A stretch of DNA of 64,000 bases from assembly GCA_017942165.1 (NCBI GenBank), contig JAGKSB010000002.1, positions 248,001 to 312,000 of the forward strand. The letters run 5' to 3'. Positions 27,578-35,652 of the stretch are shown here, piece by piece. The notes under the pieces are model-generated. The model was not told the DNA's origin, did no database searches, and was given only the letters and a program-made list of their open reading frames with translations. Each line of letters begins with the position of its first letter. The first letter of the stretch is position 1. The translations under genes were made by a program, and so were the position numbers. The DNA is from Rhinopithecimicrobium faecis. Its GTDB lineage: Bacteria > Bacteroidota > Bacteroidia > Sphingobacteriales > Sphingobacteriaceae.

Positions 27578-29036
27578 TCCAGTCTGGATGTTGTTGTAAA
27601 TTAGGATTTATATTTAGCTCTCGCTGAGGAGTAGGAAAATGTATATGGCGCGGTGCGGCCAACGTCTTTCCCGCAGCATGAAGCTTCTCCATATAATATT
27701 CGGGACCTTGACGGACGAGATCAAACCAACGCTGGTACTCAAAGACGAGCTCCTTACGTCTTTCCTCAAGCACAAGCTCACGGAATACCAACTGATTATG
27801 CCCCGGATTTAGACTGCTGATTCCCGCTCTGCTGCGAACTTGATTTAGCGCTTCATAGGCTGCAGCAGAAGGGCCGCTAAGCTGCTCATTTAAGGCTTCT
27901 GCATATATCAATAGCACCTCAGCATAGCGTATAATGGGCAAATTCTTAGAGGACTGATAGGGGTTACCAATAACAGATTCGTCGTAATATTTATGAAACT
28001 GAGGCCTAGAAAGCTGATACAACTGCCCGTTAACAGGGCTTACTAACGCGCTCACAAAAGTAACATCTCTACGTGTGTCAGCGGCTTCAAAGCTTTCATA
28101 TAGGCCTCCCTCAAGATGTAGAGCATCAGCATAATCCCCATTAATTCCAGGAATATCAGTAGGTGCGGAGCGGCCTGCAAGGGAGTTTCCTTGATACCCA
28201 GCATTCCCTTGAAACTGTGCAGAAAAGATATGCTCCACGGTATTTTTGTGGGCAACTTCAAAAACCTCCGAAAAATGATCAAATAAACGATATTCTCGGC
28301 TATTAATGACTTCAAGGGCTTTGGCAGCCGCCGCAGTGTAGTTGCGCTGCGTAAGATATACTTTAGCGAGCAGGGCGCGAGCTGCACCTGAAGTCGCTCT
28401 CCCCGCATTGGCCAGCCCAAAGGCCTCCTGGCTAGGTAGCGACTGCGCAGCGGTTAAATCAGCGATAATTTGCGTGTAGACCTCAGCTTCGGGACTTTTA
28501 GACACGCGCAATGCCTGGGCTTCGAGTGAAGAGTTGGTGTTTAGGAGCAGTGGTACATCGCCAAAAAAACGAACTAAATTAAAATAATGTAGGGCACGTA
28601 GAAATTTTAATTCCGCTATTAAACGTTGTCGTAGCTCCTCAGAAATTGCCGTAGCTTCAATAGCTTCAATTTTCTCAACACCATTATTAGCGGCATAGAT
28701 CGCATCATAACTCTGACGCCAAAGCTCCTCCATACGGTCATTCGACGCATCATGCGTCAACCCAGATATGGCACGCACATGGGCATTACGCGCACGAGGG
28801 CCCGCTTCGTAGTCATCCGTAGCCATCTCAATACCAATCTGCAGTAAACTATTGTATAGCGACTGTCCACTTTCATAGAGTTTGCTATAATTGGCCGTCA
28901 CAGCAGCAGTTGCCTCCTCCCCATTGCGGTAGAATTGCTCCGAAATAAGCAGCGCATCAGGCTGCTCAGTTAATTTTGAGCACGAAAGCATACCGATAGA
29001 AATAATAAAGCTTATTAGATATCTTGAGTAGATCAT
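27567..29036 (-). CDS. SusD/RagB family glycan-binding outer membrane lipoprotein
   Basis: 489 residues from the ATG at 29036, giving a lipoprotein signal MIYSRYLISFIISIGMLSC. The mature protein has the SusD helical TPR scaffold (RLIAELKFLRALHYFNLVR near 140 and the late EVLLIYAEALNEQL and ELVLEERRKELVFE motifs). It should cap the SusC channel and bind the glycan at the cell surface. An in-frame ATG at 29069 exists only because the end of susC is duplicated, and I consider it spurious. Operon order is susC-susD-sulfatase. Confidence 0.94.
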   Translation of the reverse strand: MIYSRYLISFIISIGMLSCSKLTEQPDALLISEQFYRNGEEATAAVTANYSKLYESGQSLYNSLLQIGIEMATDDYEAGPRARNAHVRAISGLTHDASNDRMEELWRQSYDAIYAANNGVEKIEAIEATAISEELRQRLIAELKFLRALHYFNLVRFFGDVPLLLNTNSSLEAQALRVSKSPEAEVYTQIIADLTAAQSLPSQEAFGLANAGRATSGAARALLAKVYLTQRNYTAAAAKALEVINSREYRLFDHFSEVFEVAHKNTVEHIFSAQFQGNAGYQGNSLAGRSAPTDIPGINGDYADALHLEGGLYESFEAADTRRDVTFVSALVSPVNGQLYQLSRPQFHKYYDESVIGNPYQSSKNLPIIRYAEVLLIYAEALNEQLSGPSAAAYEALNQVRSRAGISSLNPGHNQLVFRELVLEERRKELVFEYQRWFDLVRQGPEYYMEKLHAAGKTLAAPRHIHFPTPQRELNINPNLQQHPDWINN

Positions 29037-29045
29037 ATTCAAATA

Positions 29046-29089
29046 ATTAAAAGGTGATAGTGACACCATTAAAAGGTGATAGCGACACC
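29046..29089. repeat. 22-bp tandem duplication spanning the susC stop codon
   Basis: Two adjacent 22-bp copies (29046-29067 and 29068-29089) differ at one base. The right copy encodes the last codons of susC and its TAA on the minus strand. The left copy lies after the stop, in the susC-susD gap, and creates an additional in-frame ATG for susD. Confidence 0.95.
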
Positions 29090-32000
29090 AGCATGAAAAG
29101 ATTTGGCGATAGGATAGATTCCTGCATCCCTACCTGGTTGCACATTCGAGCCCGAAGTTACTTCAGGATCAAACCCGGAATAATTCGTCCATGTCCATAG
29201 ATTTTGTGCCGACAGTTGTACGCTAAGCTGCTTTATGTGCAACAAGCGATTTACAGACACCGGAAAGCGGTACTGCAATTCTACTGAACGGAGACGCAAA
29301 AAGGATGCATCTTCGACATAACGGTCTGAAAATACCGGCGCAGGGTCTAGTTTTGCTCGCGGAATTTCATTGGAAGGATTTTGAGGTGTCCAGCGATCTA
29401 AGGCTGCAGCAGAAGCATTCTGCTGTCCTGAAAACATTTCCAAATTTTGATTATTTTCATTGATAACCTCATTTCCAACACTTGCATATAAAAGAAAAGA
29501 AAGTTCAAAATTCCTGTAACGTAAGCTATTCGAAAAGCCTATCGTAAAATCAGGCTGCGCATTCCCAATAATTGTACGATCTGAGGCCACATTAAAGAGC
29601 CCATCATTATTGCTATCTACATAGCGCCTATCTCCTGCCGCTGGCTCAGCATTCCCTGTAAATACCCCCTGACTCTGCTCCTCACCAAGCTGAAGTACTC
29701 CATCCGTCTTCGCGCCATAAAAAGTGCCTAAAGGCTGCCCTACCTGCACAATATAATTCCCAATAATATAAGATTCAGACTCATTTCCAAGCGCTAGCAC
29801 CCGATTACGATTCACCGAAAAATTTAAATCTGAAGTCCACTGAAGGCTCCCTGACAATGGATTTATCCTCAGTTGAAATTCATAACCACGGTTGGAAACT
29901 GTACCAAAATTCTGTAAGGCTGAAGAAAATCCAGAAGTCCAAGGAATCTCCACATTTAACAGTAGATCTGTTGTACGCTTGTAATAGGTATCAAAGGAAA
30001 ACTGAACTTTATTCTTTGCAAAAGCGATATCAAATCCGAGATCATACTGCGTCGTTGTCTCCCAACCTAGGGTAGGATTTCCTAAACGCTGTGGTGTGAA
30101 ACCTGTAAGAATATTCCCTCCAATCAAGTAGTTTAATGTGTTCAATGTAGCTAATGACTGATACTGACCTATTTCCAGATTTCCTGTACGTCCATAACTC
30201 GTGCGAAATTTCAAATCATTAATCCCCGGTAGATATTGCTGAAAAAAAGATTCATTACTTGCTCGCCATGAAAGCGCTATGGAAGGGAAAATACCAAACT
30301 TATTGTTCGGACCAAAGCGGGAGCTTCCATCTCTACGCACAGAAGCACTTAAGTAGTAGCGATTATCGTAATTGTAATTAATACGCGACAAATAGGAGTG
30401 TAATACCCAGTCATAAGCATCTGAATTAGGACGTATTAGGGTGGACCCTGACTGCAGGCTATGGACCGTTAATTCATCTGTGACAAAATTTTGCGCGCCA
30501 GCATTAAAATACTCATTGCGCGCCTCCTGCTGTGTAAATCCCAGTAGCACATCCACATGATGGTTACGCCAATTCACATCATAGGTCAGTGTATTTTCAT
30601 TTAACCATGAGTAATACGATCGACTTCCTAATGCTGCATTACCATTATTACTGGCGCCTTCATAAATACTTGAAGGAGTATAATAGCTGTCATTTTGCGA
30701 CTTGGCATCCAATCCAAAGAGCACTTTGGCGTGTAAGCCTTTTAAGAGGCGGTATTGCGCATAGGAAGTTCCAAAAATATTTGTTGATGCAGTCTTATTA
30801 ATCGTTTCCAAGAGCGATGCAATGGGATTGGAAAATATATTCTCGAAAGGATTTCTTAGCGTATAGCTTCCATCCTGCTCGTAGATTGTCGCCGTAGGAG
30901 GCATCAATAATAAGGCGTTAATAATCCCTCCAGGTGCAATGGTGGACTTAGTACGCTGAATGGCTAAATTTGTCTCTATCTTTAATCTTTCGGTCGCTTG
31001 AACCGAAATATTGGCGCGCATACCTAAGCGGTCAAAGTCTGTATTGCGAAGAATTCCATCTTGAAGAAAGTAGTTTCCACTAAGATAATACTGTATGCGT
31101 TCTGAGCTTCCTCCTAGGCTAAGTTGCTGTTGCTGTATTCCAGCTTTTCGAAAGGCTTCATTCTGCCAATTGGTCCCTTCCCCTAGGTCTCCAATGGCTT
31201 CCTGTGAAAGATACTGAAAAGGGCCTAAAGCGGGGTTGCTATCGAAGAGAGCTTCATTACGCAGTAGGGCAAATTCGCTGGCGTTGAGTAAGGGTATTTT
31301 TCGAGCTATTTGTTGTTGACCGAAGCGGTTGGAATAGTTGATTTGTGTTGGGCCTGCACGTCCTTTTTTAGTGGTTACGAGGATGACACCATTTGCCCCA
31401 CGAGATCCATAAATAGCTGTTGCCGCAGCATCTTTTAAGATTTCTATCTGCTCTACCTCGCCCATATCGAATGCGGCTAAAGGATTAATGGATGCACCAG
31501 CATTAACACCAGTTCCTTGAGCCTCACTGTAGAGAGGGAATCCATCGATGACGTACAGCGGCTCATTTCCACCTTGAATAGAGGCTCCACCACGTACACG
31601 GATACTTACACCTCCACCGGGCTGTCCTGAGGTCTGCGTAACTTGCACGCCAGCAACAGCTCCTTTCAAAGCTTGATCAAAGGAGCTTAATGATTGATTT
31701 AAGACAAGTTTTGGAACCGATGCCACAGCACCAATAATATCGGCTCTACGCTGGGATCCGTATCCTACGACGACAACCTCTTCGAGGTTACTCAGCTCTG
31801 GTTTTAGCAAGATTTCGAAATCCCCTTGGTTAAAGGTCGTTTGCAAACTTTCATATCCCAAAGAACTAATATGTAGGATGGCAGGTAAGGTTTGCCCTGT
31901 AATAAATGAAAAATGCCCCTGATCATCGGTCCTCACGCTATGTGTCACAGCCTCCAAACGCACGGTTACTCCTGGGATGCCCACCTTGGTATTGGCATCA

Positions 32001-32131
32001 ATAATCTGCCCTTGTATGGAGGCATTAATAATTGGTTTTGGTTGTATTTGGGCCTGAGCCTTATGCCAAAAAAATATACATACGATTAGAACAAGCCATC
32101 GTAGGATGGCAATTAATCCAATATTTTTCAT
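29069..32131 (-). CDS. SusC/RagA family TonB-linked outer membrane transporter
   Basis: 1020 residues. A signal sequence (about 1-27, ending AQA) is followed by a carboxypeptidase-regulatory-like beta-sandwich (~36-115) and a TonB-box region EEVVVVGYGSQRR. The plug domain follows, with QTSGQPGGGVSIRVRGGAS and AAATAIYGSRGANGVILVTT. A 22-strand-type barrel then runs to an aromatic C-terminus (GVAITF). It transports glycan fragments across the outer membrane using TonB energy, paired with the SusD downstream. There is no N-terminal STN domain, so it is not of the sigma/anti-sigma signalling type. The leader contains a candidate antisense RNA gene. Confidence 0.95.
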   Translation of the reverse strand: MKNIGLIAILRWLVLIVCIFFWHKAQAQIQPKPIINASIQGQIIDANTKVGIPGVTVRLEAVTHSVRTDDQGHFSFITGQTLPAILHISSLGYESLQTTFNQGDFEILLKPELSNLEEVVVVGYGSQRRADIIGAVASVPKLVLNQSLSSFDQALKGAVAGVQVTQTSGQPGGGVSIRVRGGASIQGGNEPLYVIDGFPLYSEAQGTGVNAGASINPLAAFDMGEVEQIEILKDAAATAIYGSRGANGVILVTTKKGRAGPTQINYSNRFGQQQIARKIPLLNASEFALLRNEALFDSNPALGPFQYLSQEAIGDLGEGTNWQNEAFRKAGIQQQQLSLGGSSERIQYYLSGNYFLQDGILRNTDFDRLGMRANISVQATERLKIETNLAIQRTKSTIAPGGIINALLLMPPTATIYEQDGSYTLRNPFENIFSNPIASLLETINKTASTNIFGTSYAQYRLLKGLHAKVLFGLDAKSQNDSYYTPSSIYEGASNNGNAALGSRSYYSWLNENTLTYDVNWRNHHVDVLLGFTQQEARNEYFNAGAQNFVTDELTVHSLQSGSTLIRPNSDAYDWVLHSYLSRINYNYDNRYYLSASVRRDGSSRFGPNNKFGIFPSIALSWRASNESFFQQYLPGINDLKFRTSYGRTGNLEIGQYQSLATLNTLNYLIGGNILTGFTPQRLGNPTLGWETTTQYDLGFDIAFAKNKVQFSFDTYYKRTTDLLLNVEIPWTSGFSSALQNFGTVSNRGYEFQLRINPLSGSLQWTSDLNFSVNRNRVLALGNESESYIIGNYIVQVGQPLGTFYGAKTDGVLQLGEEQSQGVFTGNAEPAAGDRRYVDSNNDGLFNVASDRTIIGNAQPDFTIGFSNSLRYRNFELSFLLYASVGNEVINENNQNLEMFSGQQNASAAALDRWTPQNPSNEIPRAKLDPAPVFSDRYVEDASFLRLRSVELQYRFPVSVNRLLHIKQLSVQLSAQNLWTWTNYSGFDPEVTSGSNVQPGRDAGIYPIAKSFHAGVAITF

Positions 32132-32138
32132 ATTTTTG
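32131..32138 (+). promoter_or_regulatory. Plus-strand -7 element for candidate antisense sRNA
   Basis: TATTTTTG matches TAnnTTTG on the plus strand, opposite to susC. No annotated gene follows on this strand, but an intrinsic terminator lies about 85 bp downstream. No clear -33 motif was seen. Confidence 0.4.
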
Positions 32139-32144
32139 AATAGG

Positions 32145-32230
32145 TTTTATAGTGTATAAAAGCAAGTGCCAACGCCAATTGAATACTTGATACCGTAGAA
32201 TCTATTGGGAAGCGCTGCTTCCCTTTTTTT
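32145..32230 (+). ncRNA. Candidate cis-antisense small RNA upstream of susC
   Basis: A region of about 85 nt runs from just after a TATTTTTG element to a strong intrinsic terminator on the plus strand. It has no open reading frame of note. It would be complementary to the 5' leader of susC. Antisense sRNAs at susC 5' regions of polysaccharide-utilisation loci are known in Bacteroides (DonS in B. fragilis), and the size is similar. The boundaries are inferred and transcription is not demonstrated. Confidence 0.45.
32205..32230 (+). terminator. Intrinsic terminator with no upstream plus-strand gene
   Basis: GGGAAGC, a 3-nt loop and GCTTCCC are followed by seven T on the plus strand. It sits 74-99 bp upstream of susC, which is on the other strand, so it must end some other plus-strand transcript. 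Confidence 0.75.
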
Positions 32231-32472
32231 ATGGATAAAATTTACTGGATAAGAGATCCACAATCACACCGACATTCGGCATGGTGGTTCAGCGAAGATG
32301 GATACCTTTTAATTGGGGTAAAGGAATGTATTATTTTTTTCATAATAACTGGTTTACAGGTTAGTTACTCAATAATTATATGCCGATTTATTATTTAATT
32401 AAACAAATATAAAAAGATATTTTAATTAACACTACTTAATTGATAGATTTAATATATTATATTAATTATTAC
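32231..32472. other. AT-rich intergenic part between susC and the fad operon
   Basis: Together with the sRNA candidate, this belongs to a 410-bp gene-free stretch (32132-32541). On the minus strand, TATATTTG at 32404-32411 fits the TAnnTTTG -7 element. It would give susC a leader of about 265 nt that includes the antisense region. No open reading frame or further repeat was seen. Confidence 0.4.
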
Positions 32473-32507
32473 AAAAAAAAAGCGATTAGAGATCACTCTA
32501 ACCGCTT
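32473..32507 (-). terminator. Intrinsic terminator of the fad operon
   Basis: On the minus strand AAGCG-TTAGAG and CTCTAA-CGCTT form a stem with one mismatch and a 4-nt loop, followed by a run of T. It lies 35 bp after the acyl-CoA dehydrogenase stop codon. Confidence 0.8.
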
Positions 32508-32526
32508 CTTCACTAATCTACCTTAG

Positions 32527-32553
32527 CTAACAATAAAAACACTAAAAACAATA
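32527..32553. repeat. 9-bp periodic repeat spanning the acyl-CoA dehydrogenase stop codon
   Basis: Three near-copies of a 9-mer occur on the minus strand: TATTGTTTT, TAGTGTTTT and TATTGTTAG. The gene's TAG stop is the start of the second unit. The sequence is AT-rich, so chance is harder to exclude than for the longer duplications. Confidence 0.6.
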
Positions 32554-34338
32554 TTTATTTTCTGCAATAATCTTTTGTGCAATACGCTGTCTCGCAGCTT
32601 TCACATTAAAAGGCTCTGTCTTCGTAAAACGGCGTAGTCCTACGAGCATCATTTTCAATTCATCACCTTCAGCAAAAGAATTTAACGCTTCTTTACCAGC
32701 GATATTCACTTGGTCTACGGCCTTATAAAGGTATATTCGCGCCATATCGTATGCTGAAGCCGCAGCTTCTCCTCCTTGCAGATGATGTAACTTCTCGGCA
32801 CGTAATAACACCGATTCCGCCACATATACATACGATAAGATATCGGAGATATTCATTAATATTTCCTGCTCTTTAGCGAGCGTCATCATTAACTTCTGCA
32901 CTGCCGCTCCAGCGACTAGCAAGCCTGCTTTTTTAAGGTTGGCGATTACTTTCTTCTCTGCTGCAAAAGGAGTTTCGTCGGCATCTGCGAAATCAGGAAT
33001 TCCTAAAAGCTCATTAGCTACCGCGGTAGCAGGTCCCATCAGATCAATCTCCCCTTTCATGGCACGCTTCAAGAGCATGTCTACTGTAAGCAGTCTATTG
33101 ACCTCATTTGTTCCTTCAAAAATTCTGTTGATACGGGAATCACGGTAAGCACGCTCCATAGGGGCATCCGCTGAATAGCCCATACCACCATAAATCTGCA
33201 CCCCTTCATCAACGATATAATCTAAGGCTTCAGAGCCCCAAACTTTGATAATGGCACATTCTATCGCAAATTGCTCCACGGACTTTAACTTCGCTTGTGT
33301 CGTCTCCATGCCGTCAGCTACGAGTTGCTCATAAGCATCATCAATATTCTGTCCAGCACGGTAGGAAGCAGACTCAACAGCAAACAGGCGCGTCGCCATT
33401 TCTGCTAGCTTATAGCGTATAGCACCAAATTTAGAAATCGGCAGGTTAAACTGCACGCGTTCATTTGCATAATTCACCGCTGTAGAAATTACATCACGCG
33501 AGGATCCTATAGTCGCAGCACCTAATTTAATACGACCAATATTTAAAATATTTACCGCAATCTTAAAGCCGTTACCGCGCTCCGAAAGCATATTTTCAAT
33601 CGGCACAGGTGTATCGTTAAAGAATACCTGACGTGTGGAGGAGCCTTTAATTCCGAGCTTATGCTCTTCCGGGTTCATCGTTACCCCCCCAAAGTCTTTC
33701 TCAACAATAAAGGCTGTAAGATTCTTATCATCGCCAATTTTTGCAAATACAATAAAGATATCCGCAAAACCACCGTTTGTGATCCACATCTTCTGCCCAT
33801 TAATTAGATAATGGGTACCAGCTTCATTTAATTTCGCCGTAGTACGTCCTGAGTTCGCGTCAGAGCCCGCATTAGGCTCAGTCAGACAGTAGGAAGCCTT
33901 CCATTCCCCTGTTGCCAGTTTTGGAATATACTTCGCTTTCTGTGCGTCATTTCCGTAGTATAAGATCGGAAGGGTCCCAATTCCAGTATGTGCCGATAAG
34001 GCTACAGCAAAAGAGAATCCCGCACCTACGGCATCGGCGACAAGCATAGAGGTATTAAAGTTCTTTCCAAAACCGCCAAATTCCTCGGGTATAGAAACTC
34101 CTAAGAGACCTAATTCACCGGCTTTTCTTAATAATTCAGGCATTAATCCCTCCTCTTGGGCATCGATGCGGTCTAGATTATTTAAAACTTCTGTTTGCAA
34201 GAAATCTACACATGTTTGGCGAATCATCTTCGCCTCTTCATCAAATTCTTCGGGAATAAATATATCGTTGTAATGGGTTTCACGAATTACAAATTCGCCC
34301 CCTTTAATTACGTTGTTACTTTTTACTTCTTGGCTCAT
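32542..34338 (-). CDS. Acyl-CoA dehydrogenase family protein
   Basis: 598 residues. An FAD-dependent enzyme catalysing the first oxidation of acyl-CoA in beta-oxidation. The ACAD core (~30-430) shows YCLTEPNAGSDANSG (~152) and the C-terminal signature motif QIYGGMGYSADAPMERAYRDSRINRIFEGTNE split over ~380-412, which holds the catalytic Glu region. An extra C-terminal helical extension of ~150 residues is typical of the longer ACAD9/VLCAD-like group. It is the last gene of the marR-fadJ-thiolase operon, 34 bp after the thiolase gene. Confidence 0.94.
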   Translation of the reverse strand: MSQEVKSNNVIKGGEFVIRETHYNDIFIPEEFDEEAKMIRQTCVDFLQTEVLNNLDRIDAQEEGLMPELLRKAGELGLLGVSIPEEFGGFGKNFNTSMLVADAVGAGFSFAVALSAHTGIGTLPILYYGNDAQKAKYIPKLATGEWKASYCLTEPNAGSDANSGRTTAKLNEAGTHYLINGQKMWITNGGFADIFIVFAKIGDDKNLTAFIVEKDFGGVTMNPEEHKLGIKGSSTRQVFFNDTPVPIENMLSERGNGFKIAVNILNIGRIKLGAATIGSSRDVISTAVNYANERVQFNLPISKFGAIRYKLAEMATRLFAVESASYRAGQNIDDAYEQLVADGMETTQAKLKSVEQFAIECAIIKVWGSEALDYIVDEGVQIYGGMGYSADAPMERAYRDSRINRIFEGTNEVNRLLTVDMLLKRAMKGEIDLMGPATAVANELLGIPDFADADETPFAAEKKVIANLKKAGLLVAGAAVQKLMMTLAKEQEILMNISDILSYVYVAESVLLRAEKLHHLQGGEAAASAYDMARIYLYKAVDQVNIAGKEALNSFAEGDELKMMLVGLRRFTKTEPFNVKAARQRIAQKIIAENKYCF

Positions 34339-34372
34339 AATTTAATTTTTTTAATCGATTAACAACTGATGA

Positions 34373-35548
34373 TTACAGCAATTCAAAGATACCTGCGGCA
34401 CCCTGTCCTGTACCCACACACATGGTCACCATACCATATTTCTTACCACGACGCTTCAGTTCATTTAATACCTGTACAGTTAGCTTCGCTCCGGTACATC
34501 CGAGTGGATGACCTAAGGCAATGGCTCCACCATTCACATTTACTTTGTCCTCATCTAATTTTAGCGTACGAATAATCGCTAAAGACTGCGACGCAAAAGC
34601 TTCATTAAGCTCAATTAAGTCTATATCTGCTAGCTTTAAGCCCGCTTGATCTAATGCCTTAGGAATAGCTTCAATAGGACCTATACCCATAATTCTTGGC
34701 GGCACCCCTGCAACAGCATATGCTACTAATCGCGCTATAGGCTTAGCATTTAGCTCTTTCAATTTTTTCGCTGACACCACCAATACAAAGGCTGCACCAT
34801 CGGAAGTCTGGGAGGAATTCCCAGCTGTAATAACGCCATTAGCAGCAAATACAGGTCTTAACTTCGCTAAGGCTTCGAGGTTTGAATCCGCACGTGGTCC
34901 TTCATCCGTATCCACGACATATTCCCTGCTAGCGATCTTCTTACCATCCTTCAGATAATTTTCCTTAACAGTAATAGGCACTACGCCGTCTTTTAAATGG
35001 CCATTTTTTTGTGCTTCAATAGCCTTTTGATGCGACTTTAGCGCAAAAGCATCTTGATCCTCACGGGAGATATTATACTCTTTCGCTACAGCCTCCGCAG
35101 TCAGGCCCATACCCCAGTAGTAATCGGGGTGTTCTTTGGCAACCTGCGGGTTTGGCACGAGCTTCCAACCTCCGAAAGGCATTCCTGACATCACCTCCAC
35201 GCCACCAGCGATAATGCAATCCGCCATACCGGCTTTAATCTTTGCTACAGCTGTAGCAATGGTATCCAGTCCTGAGGCGCAGTATCTATTGATCGTAACC
35301 CCGGGTACTTTATCCGTATTCAACCCCATTAGGGAGATAATACGTCCTATATTTAATCCTTGTTCCGCTTCAGGGGTCGCATTTCCAACGATGACATCAT
35401 CAATCTGATTGACGTCTAAGTTTGGAACCGATGCCACTAATTCTTTAATAACATTGGCTGCTAAATCGTCGGCGCGCATAAAGCGAAATCCTCCTCTTGG
35501 CGCCTTCGCTACGGCCGTGCGATAACCTGCTATAATATATGCTTCCAT
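34373..35548 (-). CDS. fadA: Thiolase (acetyl-CoA C-acyltransferase)
   Basis: 391 residues. It cleaves 3-ketoacyl-CoA to acetyl-CoA plus a shortened acyl-CoA. The nucleophilic Cys is in NRYCASGLDT (Cys 90). The His and second Cys are in GGAIALGHPLGCTGA and VTMCVGTGQGAAGIFE near the C-terminus. The length is standard for FadA/AtoB-type thiolases. The operon context with FadJ and acyl-CoA dehydrogenase supports a degradative role. The gap to the upstream fadJ-like gene is about 100 bp. Confidence 0.95.
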   Translation of the reverse strand: MEAYIIAGYRTAVAKAPRGGFRFMRADDLAANVIKELVASVPNLDVNQIDDVIVGNATPEAEQGLNIGRIISLMGLNTDKVPGVTINRYCASGLDTIATAVAKIKAGMADCIIAGGVEVMSGMPFGGWKLVPNPQVAKEHPDYYWGMGLTAEAVAKEYNISREDQDAFALKSHQKAIEAQKNGHLKDGVVPITVKENYLKDGKKIASREYVVDTDEGPRADSNLEALAKLRPVFAANGVITAGNSSQTSDGAAFVLVVSAKKLKELNAKPIARLVAYAVAGVPPRIMGIGPIEAIPKALDQAGLKLADIDLIELNEAFASQSLAIIRTLKLDEDKVNVNGGAIALGHPLGCTGAKLTVQVLNELKRRGKKYGMVTMCVGTGQGAAGIFELL

Positions 35549-35652
35549 AATTCATTAATCTATATTTTCTTCCTAAGTACCTACTCCCTAAAGTAGGCGC
35601 CCTTTGAAAGATATGTTTTTAAAATCGGGTTAATTTCGTAATAGCTTACACG

